DNA of 32,709 bases from a virus. Numbering within the stretch: the stretch's first letter is position 1; every line of letters begins with the position of its first letter. The notes under the pieces were generated by a model. That model had not been told where the DNA came from and made no database searches. It worked only from the letters and a program-made list of their open reading frames with translations. This document shows positions 13,524-21,334 of the stretch, in pieces. The DNA lies in the IMG/VR virus record IMGVR_UViG_3300018063_000343, positions 1-32,709 of that record, one strand, 5' to 3'. The position numbers were made by a program, and so were the translations under genes.

Positions 13524-14927
13524 ATGAACTTTCTTCAGCGCATCGGTCAGGCAATCGTAAAACTCACCTCCCTCGTCACCGGCTACACGCCCGACAAGCG
13601 CGTGACCGACGACGGCAACTGGGACCTTATCGCCGGGGGCAATGGCCCCTCGGACCGCAACTGGCGCGACATCGAAACCGACCTCAAGGACACCCTGGAG
13701 GCGTGGCGCAAAAACTTCCTCGTTCGCCAGATCGTGCGCCTGCTGACCGCGTATGTGGTCGGCGATGGGATCAAAGTCGGCAGCGAGCGCCGCCAGATCC
13801 AGAAGTTCAGCGACGAGCTTTGGAGCCACGAGCAAAACGAAATCGAGGAGCGTATACCGGCATGGTGCGACGAACTGACCCGCGCCGGCGAGATATTTAT
13901 CGCTCTGTTTACCAATCCCGTCGATGGCATGTCCTACGTTCGCGCTATTCCCGCCGCTTCTATTCGCAAGGTTGAATGTGACCCGGAAGACTACGAAAAA
14001 GAGCTTTATTTTTACGAGACGATCCCCGGTCAGATTGAACCTAAACAGTGGAAATCCAGGCATACCGGCGGCCCCAAAGAGCCGATCTTGCTCCATTACA
14101 CCATCAATAAACCCATCGGTGCGACGCGCGGCGAAAGTGACTTGACGCCCGTGCTTCCTTGGGCCAAGCGATACTCTGAGTGGCTCAAGGACCGGGTGCG
14201 CTTCAACCGGCTACGGACCGAGCTGGCCGCCGTGGAACTCCGCACGAAGGGCGATGTCGAGGCGCGCAAAAAGTCCATCCAGAGCAATCCACCCATCAAT
14301 GGCAATATTGTGGTCACCCAGATGGGCGAAGAAGAACTTATTTTCCATTCCGCCCAGATCGAGGGTGGCGACGCCGAACCCGACGGGCGCGCCCAGCGCC
14401 TGGCCATTGCTACCGCCGCAGACATCCCCCTACATTTTATGGGCGAGGGAGACACGGCCAACCGGGCCACGGCGGTTGAGATGGGCGACCCGACCCATCG
14501 TTTCTACCGGGTGCGCCAAAACGAAATCGTAAAAATCCTCAAAAAACTGGTCAAGCAGGCGTACCTTCGCAAAGTGGCCCTGGGCCTGGCCCGCCTGCCC
14601 GCCAATGGAGACCTGAAACTGACCGCCGAAGTGCCCGACATCAGCCGGGCCGACAACGGCGCGATGGCTACGGCGGCGGCAACTATCGTCAACGCCTTTG
14701 CGGTGATGAAAGCGCAGGGGTGGATCACGGACGAAATCGCGATCCGGCTGGCGTTCAAATTTGCCGGGGAGATTTTGGACGAGGAGACCATTCAGGAGAT
14801 TTTGGACGCGGCGGAGGCGGAAGAGCCGGAAGAGGAAACGCCGCCGAAGGATGAAGAGGAGGAGGATCAGATGTCGGCTTACCCATTCGAGAATTGGGTA
14901 TTATCGCAGGGGCGAAATGGCAGATAA
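13524..14927 (+). CDS. phage portal protein
   Basis: A 467-residue protein that would form the dodecameric ring at the capsid vertex through which DNA enters. Portal features include the N-terminal wing region (LEAWRKNFLVRQIVRLLTAY), the repeated acidic helices, and the segment DIPLHFMGEGDTANRATAVE typical of the portal stem and crown area. The C-terminus is an acidic Glu-rich tail. Its position after the terminase and before the protease/capsid gene is standard. The ATG at 13524 has no SD and lies 14 bases after the terminator's T-rich tail, which is unusual for a highly needed protein. It overlaps the next gene by 11 bp. Confidence 0.9.
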   Translation: MNFLQRIGQAIVKLTSLVTGYTPDKRVTDDGNWDLIAGGNGPSDRNWRDIETDLKDTLEAWRKNFLVRQIVRLLTAYVVGDGIKVGSERRQIQKFSDELWSHEQNEIEERIPAWCDELTRAGEIFIALFTNPVDGMSYVRAIPAASIRKVECDPEDYEKELYFYETIPGQIEPKQWKSRHTGGPKEPILLHYTINKPIGATRGESDLTPVLPWAKRYSEWLKDRVRFNRLRTELAAVELRTKGDVEARKKSIQSNPPINGNIVVTQMGEEELIFHSAQIEGGDAEPDGRAQRLAIATAADIPLHFMGEGDTANRATAVEMGDPTHRFYRVRQNEIVKILKKLVKQAYLRKVALGLARLPANGDLKLTAEVPDISRADNGAMATAAATIVNAFAVMKAQGWITDEIAIRLAFKFAGEILDEETIQEILDAAEAEEPEEETPPKDEEEEDQMSAYPFENWVLSQGRNGR

Positions 14928-17022
14928 ACTCGACACGCAAACCCAAGCCCAATACTTCCTCCCTATCCATCTTACCCAACTCGCCACCAGCGCCGACACC
15001 CCGGCGGGCCGCCGCGAGTACGGCGTTTCATTTGTGAGCGCGGGCCGGGTGCGGAGCCGCGACGGGAAGCAAGCGAACTGGGAAATCCCCGCCGACACGA
15101 TCCGCAAGGCCATCGGGCTAATGAACGCGCGCCCCGTGTTTGTGGATCACACGACCTGGATAGACGACTATCCCCATATGGACCGCACCGCCGCTGTGAC
15201 GTTTGGGGCGGAATGGAACGAGCAGGCGCAGCGCGCCGACGGCGGGATCAGGATGTACAGCACCCCGCTGGGCCTGGCCATGCAGGCGCTATTCGACGAG
15301 ATCGTGGCCGACGCGGGAGCCGGGCGCGAGGTGCCCGACGTGGGCCTGTCGCTGACCTTTTTTGGCCGGCACGATTTTATTGACGTGGGTGACGAGCCGG
15401 GCGAGGAGTACATGCGGATCACGACCGAGATCACCCACATCGAGTCAGCGGACATCGTTTTTGGCCCCGGCACGGCAGACGCCCGGATCAGAGAAATCTT
15501 ATCATCAGTGACCAACGGCGCTGAAGTCCAGCCGCCGCAAAACATAAACCAATTAGCACAAAACGGAGGTGTCCAGATGGACAAATTTTGTAGCAAGTGC
15601 GGCGGGGCGCTCGTCTCCGGTCAAGAGCATATGTGCCCCGTCGCCCAAACAGAAACACAGTTAGCGGCGGCCCAAATCGGCCAAACGCCGCCAGCGGTTC
15701 AGCCGCCGGCGCAACCCGCCGCGCCACAGCAACCGGCCCCAGTGGCCTCGCTTCTCCCGCCCGCGCCGGCCGACCTGGCCGTGCAACTCAATGCGGTCAA
15801 CACCCGGCTCGATCAACTGACCGCAGCCCTGGCCGGGCGGATCGAGCCGAGTGTCATTCAGGGCATGGGCCACGCCCCGGCGGATAGGCCGGAAAACCGG
15901 CGCGGCTCGCACATCACCGGGCTGAACACCTGGGACCAGGTGGAGTTGGCCTATCAGCGGCTGATGGGGATGCCGGTCAACCAGCCGGTGTACCAACTGA
16001 ACGGCATCCGGGAGCTTTACCTGATGCTGACAGGTGACAGGAATTTCACCGGGCGCTACAACGCCGACAACGTGATGGTGCAGCTCGCCTATGACCCCAA
16101 CGGTAACAACGCCGACACGACCGCAATGGCCGAACTGACCCGGAACGTGATGAACAAAGTTTTGGTCGAGCAGGTCAATCTGCTCGAGGAGTACCAGTGG
16201 TGGCGGCGTATTGTCAAGCAGGATAATTTCACCACGCTCCAACAGGTGAGCTGGGTCCGTATCGGCGGCATCGGCGACCTGCCGACCGTGGCCGAAAAAG
16301 CGGAGTACACCCAACTGGCCTGGGACGACGCCAGGACGACCGCCGACTGGACGAAGAAGGGCGGGTATCTGCCCCTCTCCCTGGAGATGATCGACCGCGA
16401 CGACCTAGTGGGTTGGCGCGACGTGCCCCGGCAACTGGCCTGGGCCGCCATCGTTACCCTGTCCAGTGTGATTAGCGCCCTGTTCACCGACAACGCCGGC
16501 GCGGGGCCGTCGATCACCACCGAAGGCGTTACCGACAACCTGTTCAGCGCCGCCTTTGGCAATGTCATCGCCCAGCCACTCGACTTCACCAACTGGGGCC
16601 TGGCGGTGGAGACAATGTACAAGCTGGCTCAATTGAATGTGAGCGGGCGGCGGCAGGGGGTACGGCCCAAGTATCTGCTGGTCCCGATCGAGCTGGAGGG
16701 GCAGGGGATCGAGGCGGCCACAACCACTGTCAAGCCTAACACGTTCACCAACAAAGTCGCTCGCAAGCGCACCATTCCAGAGGACAGCGTCGTTACCGTG
16801 CCCCACTGGACAGACGCCGAGAGTTGGGCGGCGGTGGCCGACCCCTTGATGGTCCCTATCGCCGGCGTGGGCTTCCGCTTCGGCGAGCAGCCGGAACTAT
16901 TCACGCAGGCGGATCCGCGCATCGGGCTGCTGTTCACCAATGATGTGCTGCCGATCAAGGTCCGCTATTTCTTTGCCGTAAGCGCGATCAACCCGCGCGG
17001 GGCGATCAAGAGTAATCAGTAG
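14917..17022 (+). CDS. capsid maturation protease fused to major capsid protein
   Basis: I chose ATG 14917 (AGGGG upstream) over the open frame at 14761, whose Arg-rich start is a shadow of the portal's acidic tail. In the 701-residue product, residues 1-200 resemble a prohead protease (H78 in VFVDH, S145 in DVGLSLTF, then SADIVFGPG). Residue 221 begins a small Cys motif (FCSKCGG...HMCP), then a Pro/Ala/Gln-rich linker to about 320 that may act as scaffold. Residues about 330-701 are a HK97-fold or Mu gpT-like capsid protein. An internal ATG at 15577 with GGAGGT six bases upstream would give a 481-residue capsid protein without the protease. Confidence 0.85.
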   Translation: MADKLDTQTQAQYFLPIHLTQLATSADTPAGRREYGVSFVSAGRVRSRDGKQANWEIPADTIRKAIGLMNARPVFVDHTTWIDDYPHMDRTAAVTFGAEWNEQAQRADGGIRMYSTPLGLAMQALFDEIVADAGAGREVPDVGLSLTFFGRHDFIDVGDEPGEEYMRITTEITHIESADIVFGPGTADARIREILSSVTNGAEVQPPQNINQLAQNGGVQMDKFCSKCGGALVSGQEHMCPVAQTETQLAAAQIGQTPPAVQPPAQPAAPQQPAPVASLLPPAPADLAVQLNAVNTRLDQLTAALAGRIEPSVIQGMGHAPADRPENRRGSHITGLNTWDQVELAYQRLMGMPVNQPVYQLNGIRELYLMLTGDRNFTGRYNADNVMVQLAYDPNGNNADTTAMAELTRNVMNKVLVEQVNLLEEYQWWRRIVKQDNFTTLQQVSWVRIGGIGDLPTVAEKAEYTQLAWDDARTTADWTKKGGYLPLSLEMIDRDDLVGWRDVPRQLAWAAIVTLSSVISALFTDNAGAGPSITTEGVTDNLFSAAFGNVIAQPLDFTNWGLAVETMYKLAQLNVSGRRQGVRPKYLLVPIELEGQGIEAATTTVKPNTFTNKVARKRTIPEDSVVTVPHWTDAESWAAVADPLMVPIAGVGFRFGEQPELFTQADPRIGLLFTNDVLPIKVRYFFAVSAINPRGAIKSNQ
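15565..15579 (+). promoter_or_regulatory. internal translation start of the capsid protein
   Basis: GGAGGT (15565-15570), six bases, then in-frame ATG (15577-15579) within the protease/capsid gene. This is a better ribosome site than the one at the fusion's own start. It falls exactly where the protease domain ends and the Cys-motif/capsid part begins. Confidence 0.75.
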
Positions 17023-17047
17023 TAGGTAGTAGGTAGTAGGTAGTAAG
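17021..17047 (+). repeat. AGTAGGT heptamer tandem repeat
   Basis: Three perfect AGTAGGT units (17021-17041) plus a degenerate fourth directly after the capsid coding region. The capsid stop codon TAG is partly built from the first unit. No inverted partner is seen here. Confidence 0.8.
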
Positions 17048-17086
17048 GGCATTTTTAACTCACTTAGTTTTTACGGAGGTCTTCAA

Positions 17087-17560
17087 ATGAGAATGAAAGA
17101 TAGAGCTTTCGCCGCCAGCGTGGGCACCCTGGTTATCGCCCTGGTGGTCATCGCCCTGGTGGTCATCGGTTCGATTACTGGTATTGTACAGGCCGCGCCG
17201 CCGGCAGCGCCGACGCCCATCGCCAACCTGGTAAATTCTAATGACACTCTCAACGTTACCTTTCAGAGTGCCACGGCCCTGACCGCCGACACAAACACAG
17301 GCGGGTCGCAATTGCCGGTTTACGAGTGGGTCGATCTTCAGTACGTGATCGACCATGGCACGGTCAACACGACCACGATCACCATTCAATTTAGTAACGA
17401 CAACTCTAATTGGGTCAGCGGCCCGGCGATTGTGACCGACAGCGCTGCCGACGGCACGGATATAACCCGCGTGCCACTGTTTGGCCGGTACGTGCGCTTT
17501 AATCAGAATGTGACCAACTCCAACCCGATCACCATTACCCTGATCGGCCTGGCGAAGTAG
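17087..17560 (+). CDS. secreted or signal-peptide-bearing beta-rich protein after the capsid gene
   Basis: A 157-residue protein with strong SD (GGAGGT) upstream. Residues 1-37 look like a Sec signal peptide: basic start (MRMKDR), hydrophobic core with LVIALVVIALVVIG, and an AxA-like end (VQAAP). The rest is Thr/Asn/Val-rich beta structure (TLNVTFQSATAL, then TTITIQFSNDNSNW). Position after the capsid suggests a head decoration protein, but a signal peptide is odd for a virion part made in the cytoplasm. The hydrophobic core contains a perfect 15-bp tandem duplication (17135-17164). It could alternatively be a host-surface or exclusion protein. Confidence 0.65.
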   Translation: MRMKDRAFAASVGTLVIALVVIALVVIGSITGIVQAAPPAAPTPIANLVNSNDTLNVTFQSATALTADTNTGGSQLPVYEWVDLQYVIDHGTVNTTTITIQFSNDNSNWVSGPAIVTDSAADGTDITRVPLFGRYVRFNQNVTNSNPITITLIGLAK

Positions 17561-17568
17561 GTCTATTT

Positions 17569-17763
17569 ATGAACAAATCACCATCGGCCTGGCCCATTCC
17601 CAAAGTGGCCGCCGGAGGCGGGGCGGCGGCGGCTACCGCGCTGGCCGTCTGGGCGCTTGATGCGTTTTTGGGAATTAGCATGCCCGCTGAAGCCGCAGCC
17701 GGATTGACCGCGTTTGTCTCATTTGCGGCGGCTTATCTAACCCCGCCGGGAGGTGTCAAGTGA
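17569..17763 (+). CDS. small membrane protein, possibly holin-like
   Basis: A 64-residue protein with two hydrophobic stretches (residues about 13-35 and 40-58), many Ala and Gly, and a Pro/Gly-rich end (LTPPGGVK). Size and layout resemble holins, but no lysin gene is nearby, and its position within the head genes is unusual for lysis. The stop overlaps the next GTG. Confidence 0.55.
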   Translation: MNKSPSAWPIPKVAAGGGAAAATALAVWALDAFLGISMPAEAAAGLTAFVSFAAAYLTPPGGVK

Positions 17764-18038
17764 ATAGCAGGGCAATCGTCGAGGCCGCTTGTAAAACCAG
17801 GGGCCTTGATCCGGCAACGGTCAAGCAGGTTGATCTGATTGGGGATGACCTATTGCTTCACCTGGTCGATGGCTCGCAGGTCCGCGTTGAACTCAGCGCC
17901 CTGCCCGCCGAATTGTTCGCGTCCGCACCCGCGCCGGAAACTGACCAGCTTATCCAACCGACGCCGGAACACGCCACACTGACCGAGCCGCAGCCGGCGC
18001 GGGCGCGCGTCCGCTCCAAAAAGAAAGGGCGTAGATAG
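17760..18038 (+). CDS. small head-region hypothetical protein (92 aa)
   Basis: Starts with GTG at 17760 in a GTGA overlap with GGAGGT upstream. The 92-residue protein has a small folded N-terminal half (ATVKQVDLIGDDLLLHLVDG) and a Pro-rich linker ending in a strongly basic tail (RVRSKKKGRR) that could bind DNA. No family is recognised. It ends in a one-base overlap with the next gene. Confidence 0.6.
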   Translation: MNSRAIVEAACKTRGLDPATVKQVDLIGDDLLLHLVDGSQVRVELSALPAELFASAPAPETDQLIQPTPEHATLTEPQPARARVRSKKKGRR

Positions 18039-18706
18039 TGCCCGCAACCCTGGCCACCCTGACCGACCGGGTCGAGTTGATGATTGCCGACGTGTCAAAC
18101 GTGACGTTCAGCGCCACGGCAATCGCCGAGGGCGCCCGCCAGGCGCTGCACCGCTACTCCAAGCGCCGCCCGCTTTCGGTCATCACCACGCTCGCCATTG
18201 CGACAACGGGCCGCGAGGTGAGCGTCGCCAGCCTGACCGGCCTGCTGGGTGTCTCTGAGGTCTGGCTGCCCTACACGGCGGCTAGCCCCGAACAGCCGCC
18301 GCTCCGCCGGGGCTTTGAACTGTGGTTCGATCAGAAGGTGCTCTATTTTCCCTACGGCTCTAATGGCGGCTTTGAGCCGACGGCGGGGGAAACGGCCCGG
18401 ATTTTCTACAGCAAGCTCCAGACGCTGAACGGCCTGGACAGTGAAACCGTGACGACGATCCCGCTCGACGACGAGACGCTGCTGGCCACGGGCGCGGCGG
18501 GCTACACGGTGTTGCCACGGGCGCGGGAGGCCACAGAGATAGTGATGCTGACCGAGCAGGTGCCGATCAGCAAACAGCTTATGGAATGGGCCAAAATGAA
18601 GCTGGATGAATTTGAGACCAGCCTGAGCCAATCAATCCAGCGCGAGCAATCCGTGCCGTGGGTGCAACTGCCGGCGCTGGATCGGTGGGACGGCGGGTGG
18701 CAATGA
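18038..18706 (+). CDS. head-tail connector (head completion) protein
   Basis: A 222-residue protein from GTG 18038. The N-terminal helical part (LTDRVELMIADVSNVTFSAT followed by AIAEGARQALHRYS) resembles the adaptor proteins that follow capsid genes and bind the portal (gp6/gp15 type). The middle is beta-rich and the C-terminus ends with a helix and a Trp-rich tail. Role is inferred from position and size. The hairpin heptamer repeat follows its stop. Confidence 0.65.
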   Translation: MPATLATLTDRVELMIADVSNVTFSATAIAEGARQALHRYSKRRPLSVITTLAIATTGREVSVASLTGLLGVSEVWLPYTAASPEQPPLRRGFELWFDQKVLYFPYGSNGGFEPTAGETARIFYSKLQTLNGLDSETVTTIPLDDETLLATGAAGYTVLPRAREATEIVMLTEQVPISKQLMEWAKMKLDEFETSLSQSIQREQSVPWVQLPALDRWDGGWQ

Positions 18707-18722
18707 GGGGGAGAGATAGGAG

Positions 18723-18784
18723 AGTAGCCAGTAGCCAGTAGTCAGATAAAACAATTCTTGTCTGACTACTGACTACTGACTCCT
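18723..18784 (+). repeat. heptamer hairpin repeat, copy A
   Basis: Left arm 18723-18749 consists of AGTAGCC, AGTAGCC, AGTAGTC and AGATAA. After an 8-nt loop, the right arm 18758-18784 is the imperfect inverse (TTGTCT then three GACTACT-type units). The roughly 27-bp stem has four mismatches or wobbles. It lies between the connector and the next tail-completion gene, with no T-run. Confidence 0.9.
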
Positions 18785-18795
18785 AGCAATCTGAT

Positions 18796-19182
18796 ATGCC
18801 TGACATTTACAACACGGTCCGAACCTTTCTACTCGCCGACGCCGGCGTCGCGGCCATCGTTGCGACCCGGATTTACATAGACACCATGCTCCCGACGGGT
18901 TACAAAATCACCGATGGATCGTGCCTGGTCATCCGGCCCAATGGCGGGGGCACAACTCAATATGTCATCAATGGCGATAATCTGATGTTCCTATCCTACA
19001 CCACGACCGCGCAGGCAGCGATTGATTTAAACGAGGCGCTTTTTGACGCCTTCAGGCTGACCAACAACCCGGCCGGAGCGACCGCCTTTTACGCCGCGCC
19101 AATCCAGCGCGGCAACCTCATCAGGCAGCCGGGGGACATGTACACGATGCTGGCGACCTACGAATGCGCTGAGGTCATCTAG
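18796..19182 (+). CDS. tail terminator-like / DUF3168-type protein
   Basis: A 128-residue protein. DIYNTVRTFLLADAGVAAIV followed by a strand-rich core and a C-terminal MYTMLATYECAEVI matches the layout of small tail completion proteins (gpU or DUF3168-like) that cap the tail tube and join it to the head. Family assignment is from general form and position, not a strong motif. It is coupled to the next gene by a one-base overlap (TAGTG). Confidence 0.6.
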   Translation: MPDIYNTVRTFLLADAGVAAIVATRIYIDTMLPTGYKITDGSCLVIRPNGGGTTQYVINGDNLMFLSYTTTAQAAIDLNEALFDAFRLTNNPAGATAFYAAPIQRGNLIRQPGDMYTMLATYECAEVI

Positions 19183-19613
19183 TGGCTATTCCGGCGATTA
19201 TCTACGACATTCCAATGGGGCAGGTCAAGGCCGAGATTGAGGCGGAGCAACGGCGCATCGAGCGCGGGCTGAATGGGGCCGCGGACGACTTGCTTACCCT
19301 CGCGGGGCTAGTCCAGGCCGAAAGTTATCTCAGTACTTCGATGCCCGCCCTCCCGCCCGGTTCCGCATACGAGCGCACTTTCACGCTAAGGGAGGCCAGC
19401 AAAACCCGGCGCACCGGGACACACCTACCCGACATCTCAGGCGAATGGTACATCGACGAGGGGATTGCGCCTTACGGGGAGGATGTGATTGGGCCGAAGG
19501 CCAAACAGAAACCAATCCACCAGGGGCGCTGGAAATCACAAGAGGGCATCGAGGCGGCGGTTGAGGCCAAAGCGCCGGAAATTATTAAAGAGAGATTAAG
19601 AAGTAGTCAGTAG
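19182..19613 (+). CDS. HK97 gp10-like tail completion protein
   Basis: A 143-residue protein from GTG 19182. The helical N-terminal part and the segment with Arg-rich strands resemble gp10-like head-tail joining proteins. The last codons (SSQ and stop) are made of the left arm of heptamer hairpin copy B, so the natural C-terminus was probably altered by the repeat. Position between the DUF3168-like gene and the tail tube gene supports tail completion. Confidence 0.55.
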   Translation: MAIPAIIYDIPMGQVKAEIEAEQRRIERGLNGAADDLLTLAGLVQAESYLSTSMPALPPGSAYERTFTLREASKTRRTGTHLPDISGEWYIDEGIAPYGEDVIGPKAKQKPIHQGRWKSQEGIEAAVEAKAPEIIKERLRSSQ

Positions 19614-19665
19614 TCAGTAGTCAGACAAAAACTTTTCTTATCTGACTACTGACTACTGACTACTT
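19601..19665 (+). repeat. heptamer hairpin repeat, copy B
   Basis: Left arm 19601-19628 and right arm 19638-19665 are 28-nt inverted copies with a single mismatch, built of AGTAGTC heptamers around a 9-nt loop. It supplies the stop codon of the upstream gene. Copy C at 26517-26544 is identical to the right arm. Confidence 0.95.
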
Positions 19666-19681
19666 CAGTACTGGAGGTACG

Positions 19682-19975
19682 ATGAAATACCACTTTGCAG
19701 ACATCGAAAACGGCTCAATCGAAAGCGCCGCTATTCTGGATTTTACGGACGAGGCCGGCGTGAGGCGCAGCGCGGTTCACAACCTCGTTTTAACCATCGA
19801 AAACCACGAGGCCCAAATCCCCGACGATTACACAGCCACGGCCCTGATGTTTCTGGCCGAGCAAAACGGCGGGGAACTAACTACAGGGACCGGGGACCGG
19901 GGACCGGGGACCGGCAGAAAAGCCCCGGTCTCCCGTCACCCGTCTCCGGTCGCCGACGAAGGAGGCATTAACTAA
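19682..19975 (+). CDS. small tail-region protein with repeat-derived C-terminus
   Basis: A 97-residue protein with GGAGG eight bases upstream. The first 65 residues look like a normal small protein (strands plus helix, ALMFLAEQNGGEL). The rest (TTGTGDRGPGTGRKAPVSRH and on) is encoded by the GGGACCG heptamer hairpin at 19886-19951 and is probably disordered. Function is unknown; its position is just before the tail tube gene, with a one-base overlap. Confidence 0.6.
   Translation: MKYHFADIENGSIESAAILDFTDEAGVRRSAVHNLVLTIENHEAQIPDDYTATALMFLAEQNGGELTTGTGDRGPGTGRKAPVSRHPSPVADEGGIN
19886..19951 (+). repeat. GGGACCG heptamer hairpin inside a coding region
   Basis: Four perfect GGGACCG units (19886-19913) are followed by a 10-nt spacer, then four degenerate inverse heptamers (CCCGGTC, TCCCGTC, ACCCGTC, TCCGGTC; 19924-19951). 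The layout matches hairpin copies A and B, with a different heptamer, but here it lies within an ORF and keeps it open. Confidence 0.9.
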
Positions 19976-21294
19976 TGGCCCAATTTGCAACTTGGAAACG
20001 ATACTGGAGAATTTCAACCGAGGCCAGCGCCGACGTTGCCGGCCCCGCCACTAAAGCCGACTGGCACATAGGCGGGAATGGGGGTGGGGCTAATGGCTGG
20101 ATGGACCTGGCTATCTCGAAAGACACGGACGGCCTGCAATTCCACCCGCCCCTGATTTACCCCACGCCGGCCGCTGGAAACCGGGCGATGAATACCGCCG
20201 ACCCTGTTGCCGGCGCTTACGTGCCCGAGCTGGGATCACTCCCGTTCTTTGTCTACCCCGAACTGACCGACCGTATTTTACGGGCCGTGATGGGTGGGGT
20301 AAGCCGGGCGGCCACGGCGGGGGTGGCGGCGCTGGCGTCTACGGCGTTTGCGTCGGTAGCCACACTGGATACGCAGCCGAGTACGTTGGAGCAGCTTAAA
20401 TTCACTATTGCCTCATCTACAGCAGCCAGCGCCGCGGCCATCAACATCATTCAAAACGGCGTTACTCAGGAGACCGTTACCATCGGCACCAACGCCGGCA
20501 CGGTCAACGGGGTCTACTACTCACAAAATGCCTACAATGGCAGCGTGAACGCGGTCACTTTCAGCATCGTCGGGACGGTCACCAGTGGCATGGTGGTTGT
20601 GGCCGGCGTGACCAAAAACACCAATACTTTCACCTGGGGCACGACTAACCCAACCTTGGCGCTTGAACAGGGCGGGCGCATCGAGGCCGGGTCTGGCAAT
20701 TCAGAATATTTCACCGGCGTGATTGTGCCTCAGTGTTCGTTCAGCTATGACCGCAGCGCCCCTGATGGGCTGCTACAAGGGGAGATGACCCTGCACGGGA
20801 TGAACCGGGCCACGGCCACGGCCACGACGTTTCAGAACGCGCCGGCGCTCTACACGCGCCCATTTGCCGGCTGGACCGGCTCGTTAACGGTGGATGCGGT
20901 AGCTAACCTGGAGCTTGCCGCCGCAACCATTAACCTCAATAACAATAATGAGATTTTCGCCGTTAGCAGCGGCAACCAGAAGGCGAGCGGGGCGATTGAA
21001 GGGGAGTATGAAGTAATGGGCGAATTGCAGTTACTCCCCACCGACGCGACCCGGCACGCCGATTTTTTGGCGGCGACTAACCGGACGCTGGTGCTCACCT
21101 TTACCACGCCGTACTTTATCACCGGCACCACGCCCTACACCATTACAATGACCTTTACCCGCGTCTTTTTTGGGGACTATACCCGCAACCGGCGGGGGAT
21201 GGTGCAGGCGGCCACGGTCCCATTCCGAGGGGTGTACAACGCCACCGACGCGGGCGCGTGTAAAATCGTGGTGGTTAGCAGGATGCCGGTGTGA
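19975..21294 (+). CDS. major tail tube protein
   Basis: A 439-residue protein with GGAGG upstream of ATG 19975. It is Thr/Ala/Val-rich and beta-dominated, with a first part typical of tail tube proteins (MAQFATWKRYWRISTEASAD) and a C-terminal region that includes strands with TMTFTRVFFGDYTRNRRGMV. The middle (about 125-225) looks like an inserted Ig-like or extra beta domain (TFTWGTTNPTLALEQGGRIE at its end), making it longer than usual. Position before the chaperones and tape measure supports the tube role. Confidence 0.75.
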   Translation: MAQFATWKRYWRISTEASADVAGPATKADWHIGGNGGGANGWMDLAISKDTDGLQFHPPLIYPTPAAGNRAMNTADPVAGAYVPELGSLPFFVYPELTDRILRAVMGGVSRAATAGVAALASTAFASVATLDTQPSTLEQLKFTIASSTAASAAAINIIQNGVTQETVTIGTNAGTVNGVYYSQNAYNGSVNAVTFSIVGTVTSGMVVVAGVTKNTNTFTWGTTNPTLALEQGGRIEAGSGNSEYFTGVIVPQCSFSYDRSAPDGLLQGEMTLHGMNRATATATTFQNAPALYTRPFAGWTGSLTVDAVANLELAAATINLNNNNEIFAVSSGNQKASGAIEGEYEVMGELQLLPTDATRHADFLAATNRTLVLTFTTPYFITGTTPYTITMTFTRVFFGDYTRNRRGMVQAATVPFRGVYNATDAGACKIVVVSRMPV

Positions 21295-21300
21295 TGGAAA

Positions 21301-21321
21301 GGATGAAGGATGAAGGATGAA
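21301..21321 (+). repeat. GGATGAA heptamer tandem repeat, three units
   Basis: Three perfect GGATGAA units directly after the tail tube gene (stop at 21292-21294) and ahead of the tail chaperone. Same heptamer as at 1420-1447. Confidence 0.9.
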
Positions 21322-21334
21322 AGGAAGAAAAGAG

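Noticed and set aside
14761-14916. Arg-rich N-terminal extension of the protease/capsid gene.
   Set aside because: It is the shifted reading of the portal's Glu/Asp-rich tail; ATG 14917 has a proper SD and starts the protease domain.
17569-17763. A confident holin call, implying a lysis cassette.
   Set aside because: No endolysin or spanin is visible nearby and two-helix small proteins occur for many reasons; left as holin-like only.
18723-19665. CRISPR-like array from the repeated AGTAGTC units.
   Set aside because: Units are 7 bp with no spacers, arranged as inverted arms with a short loop; there are no cas genes.
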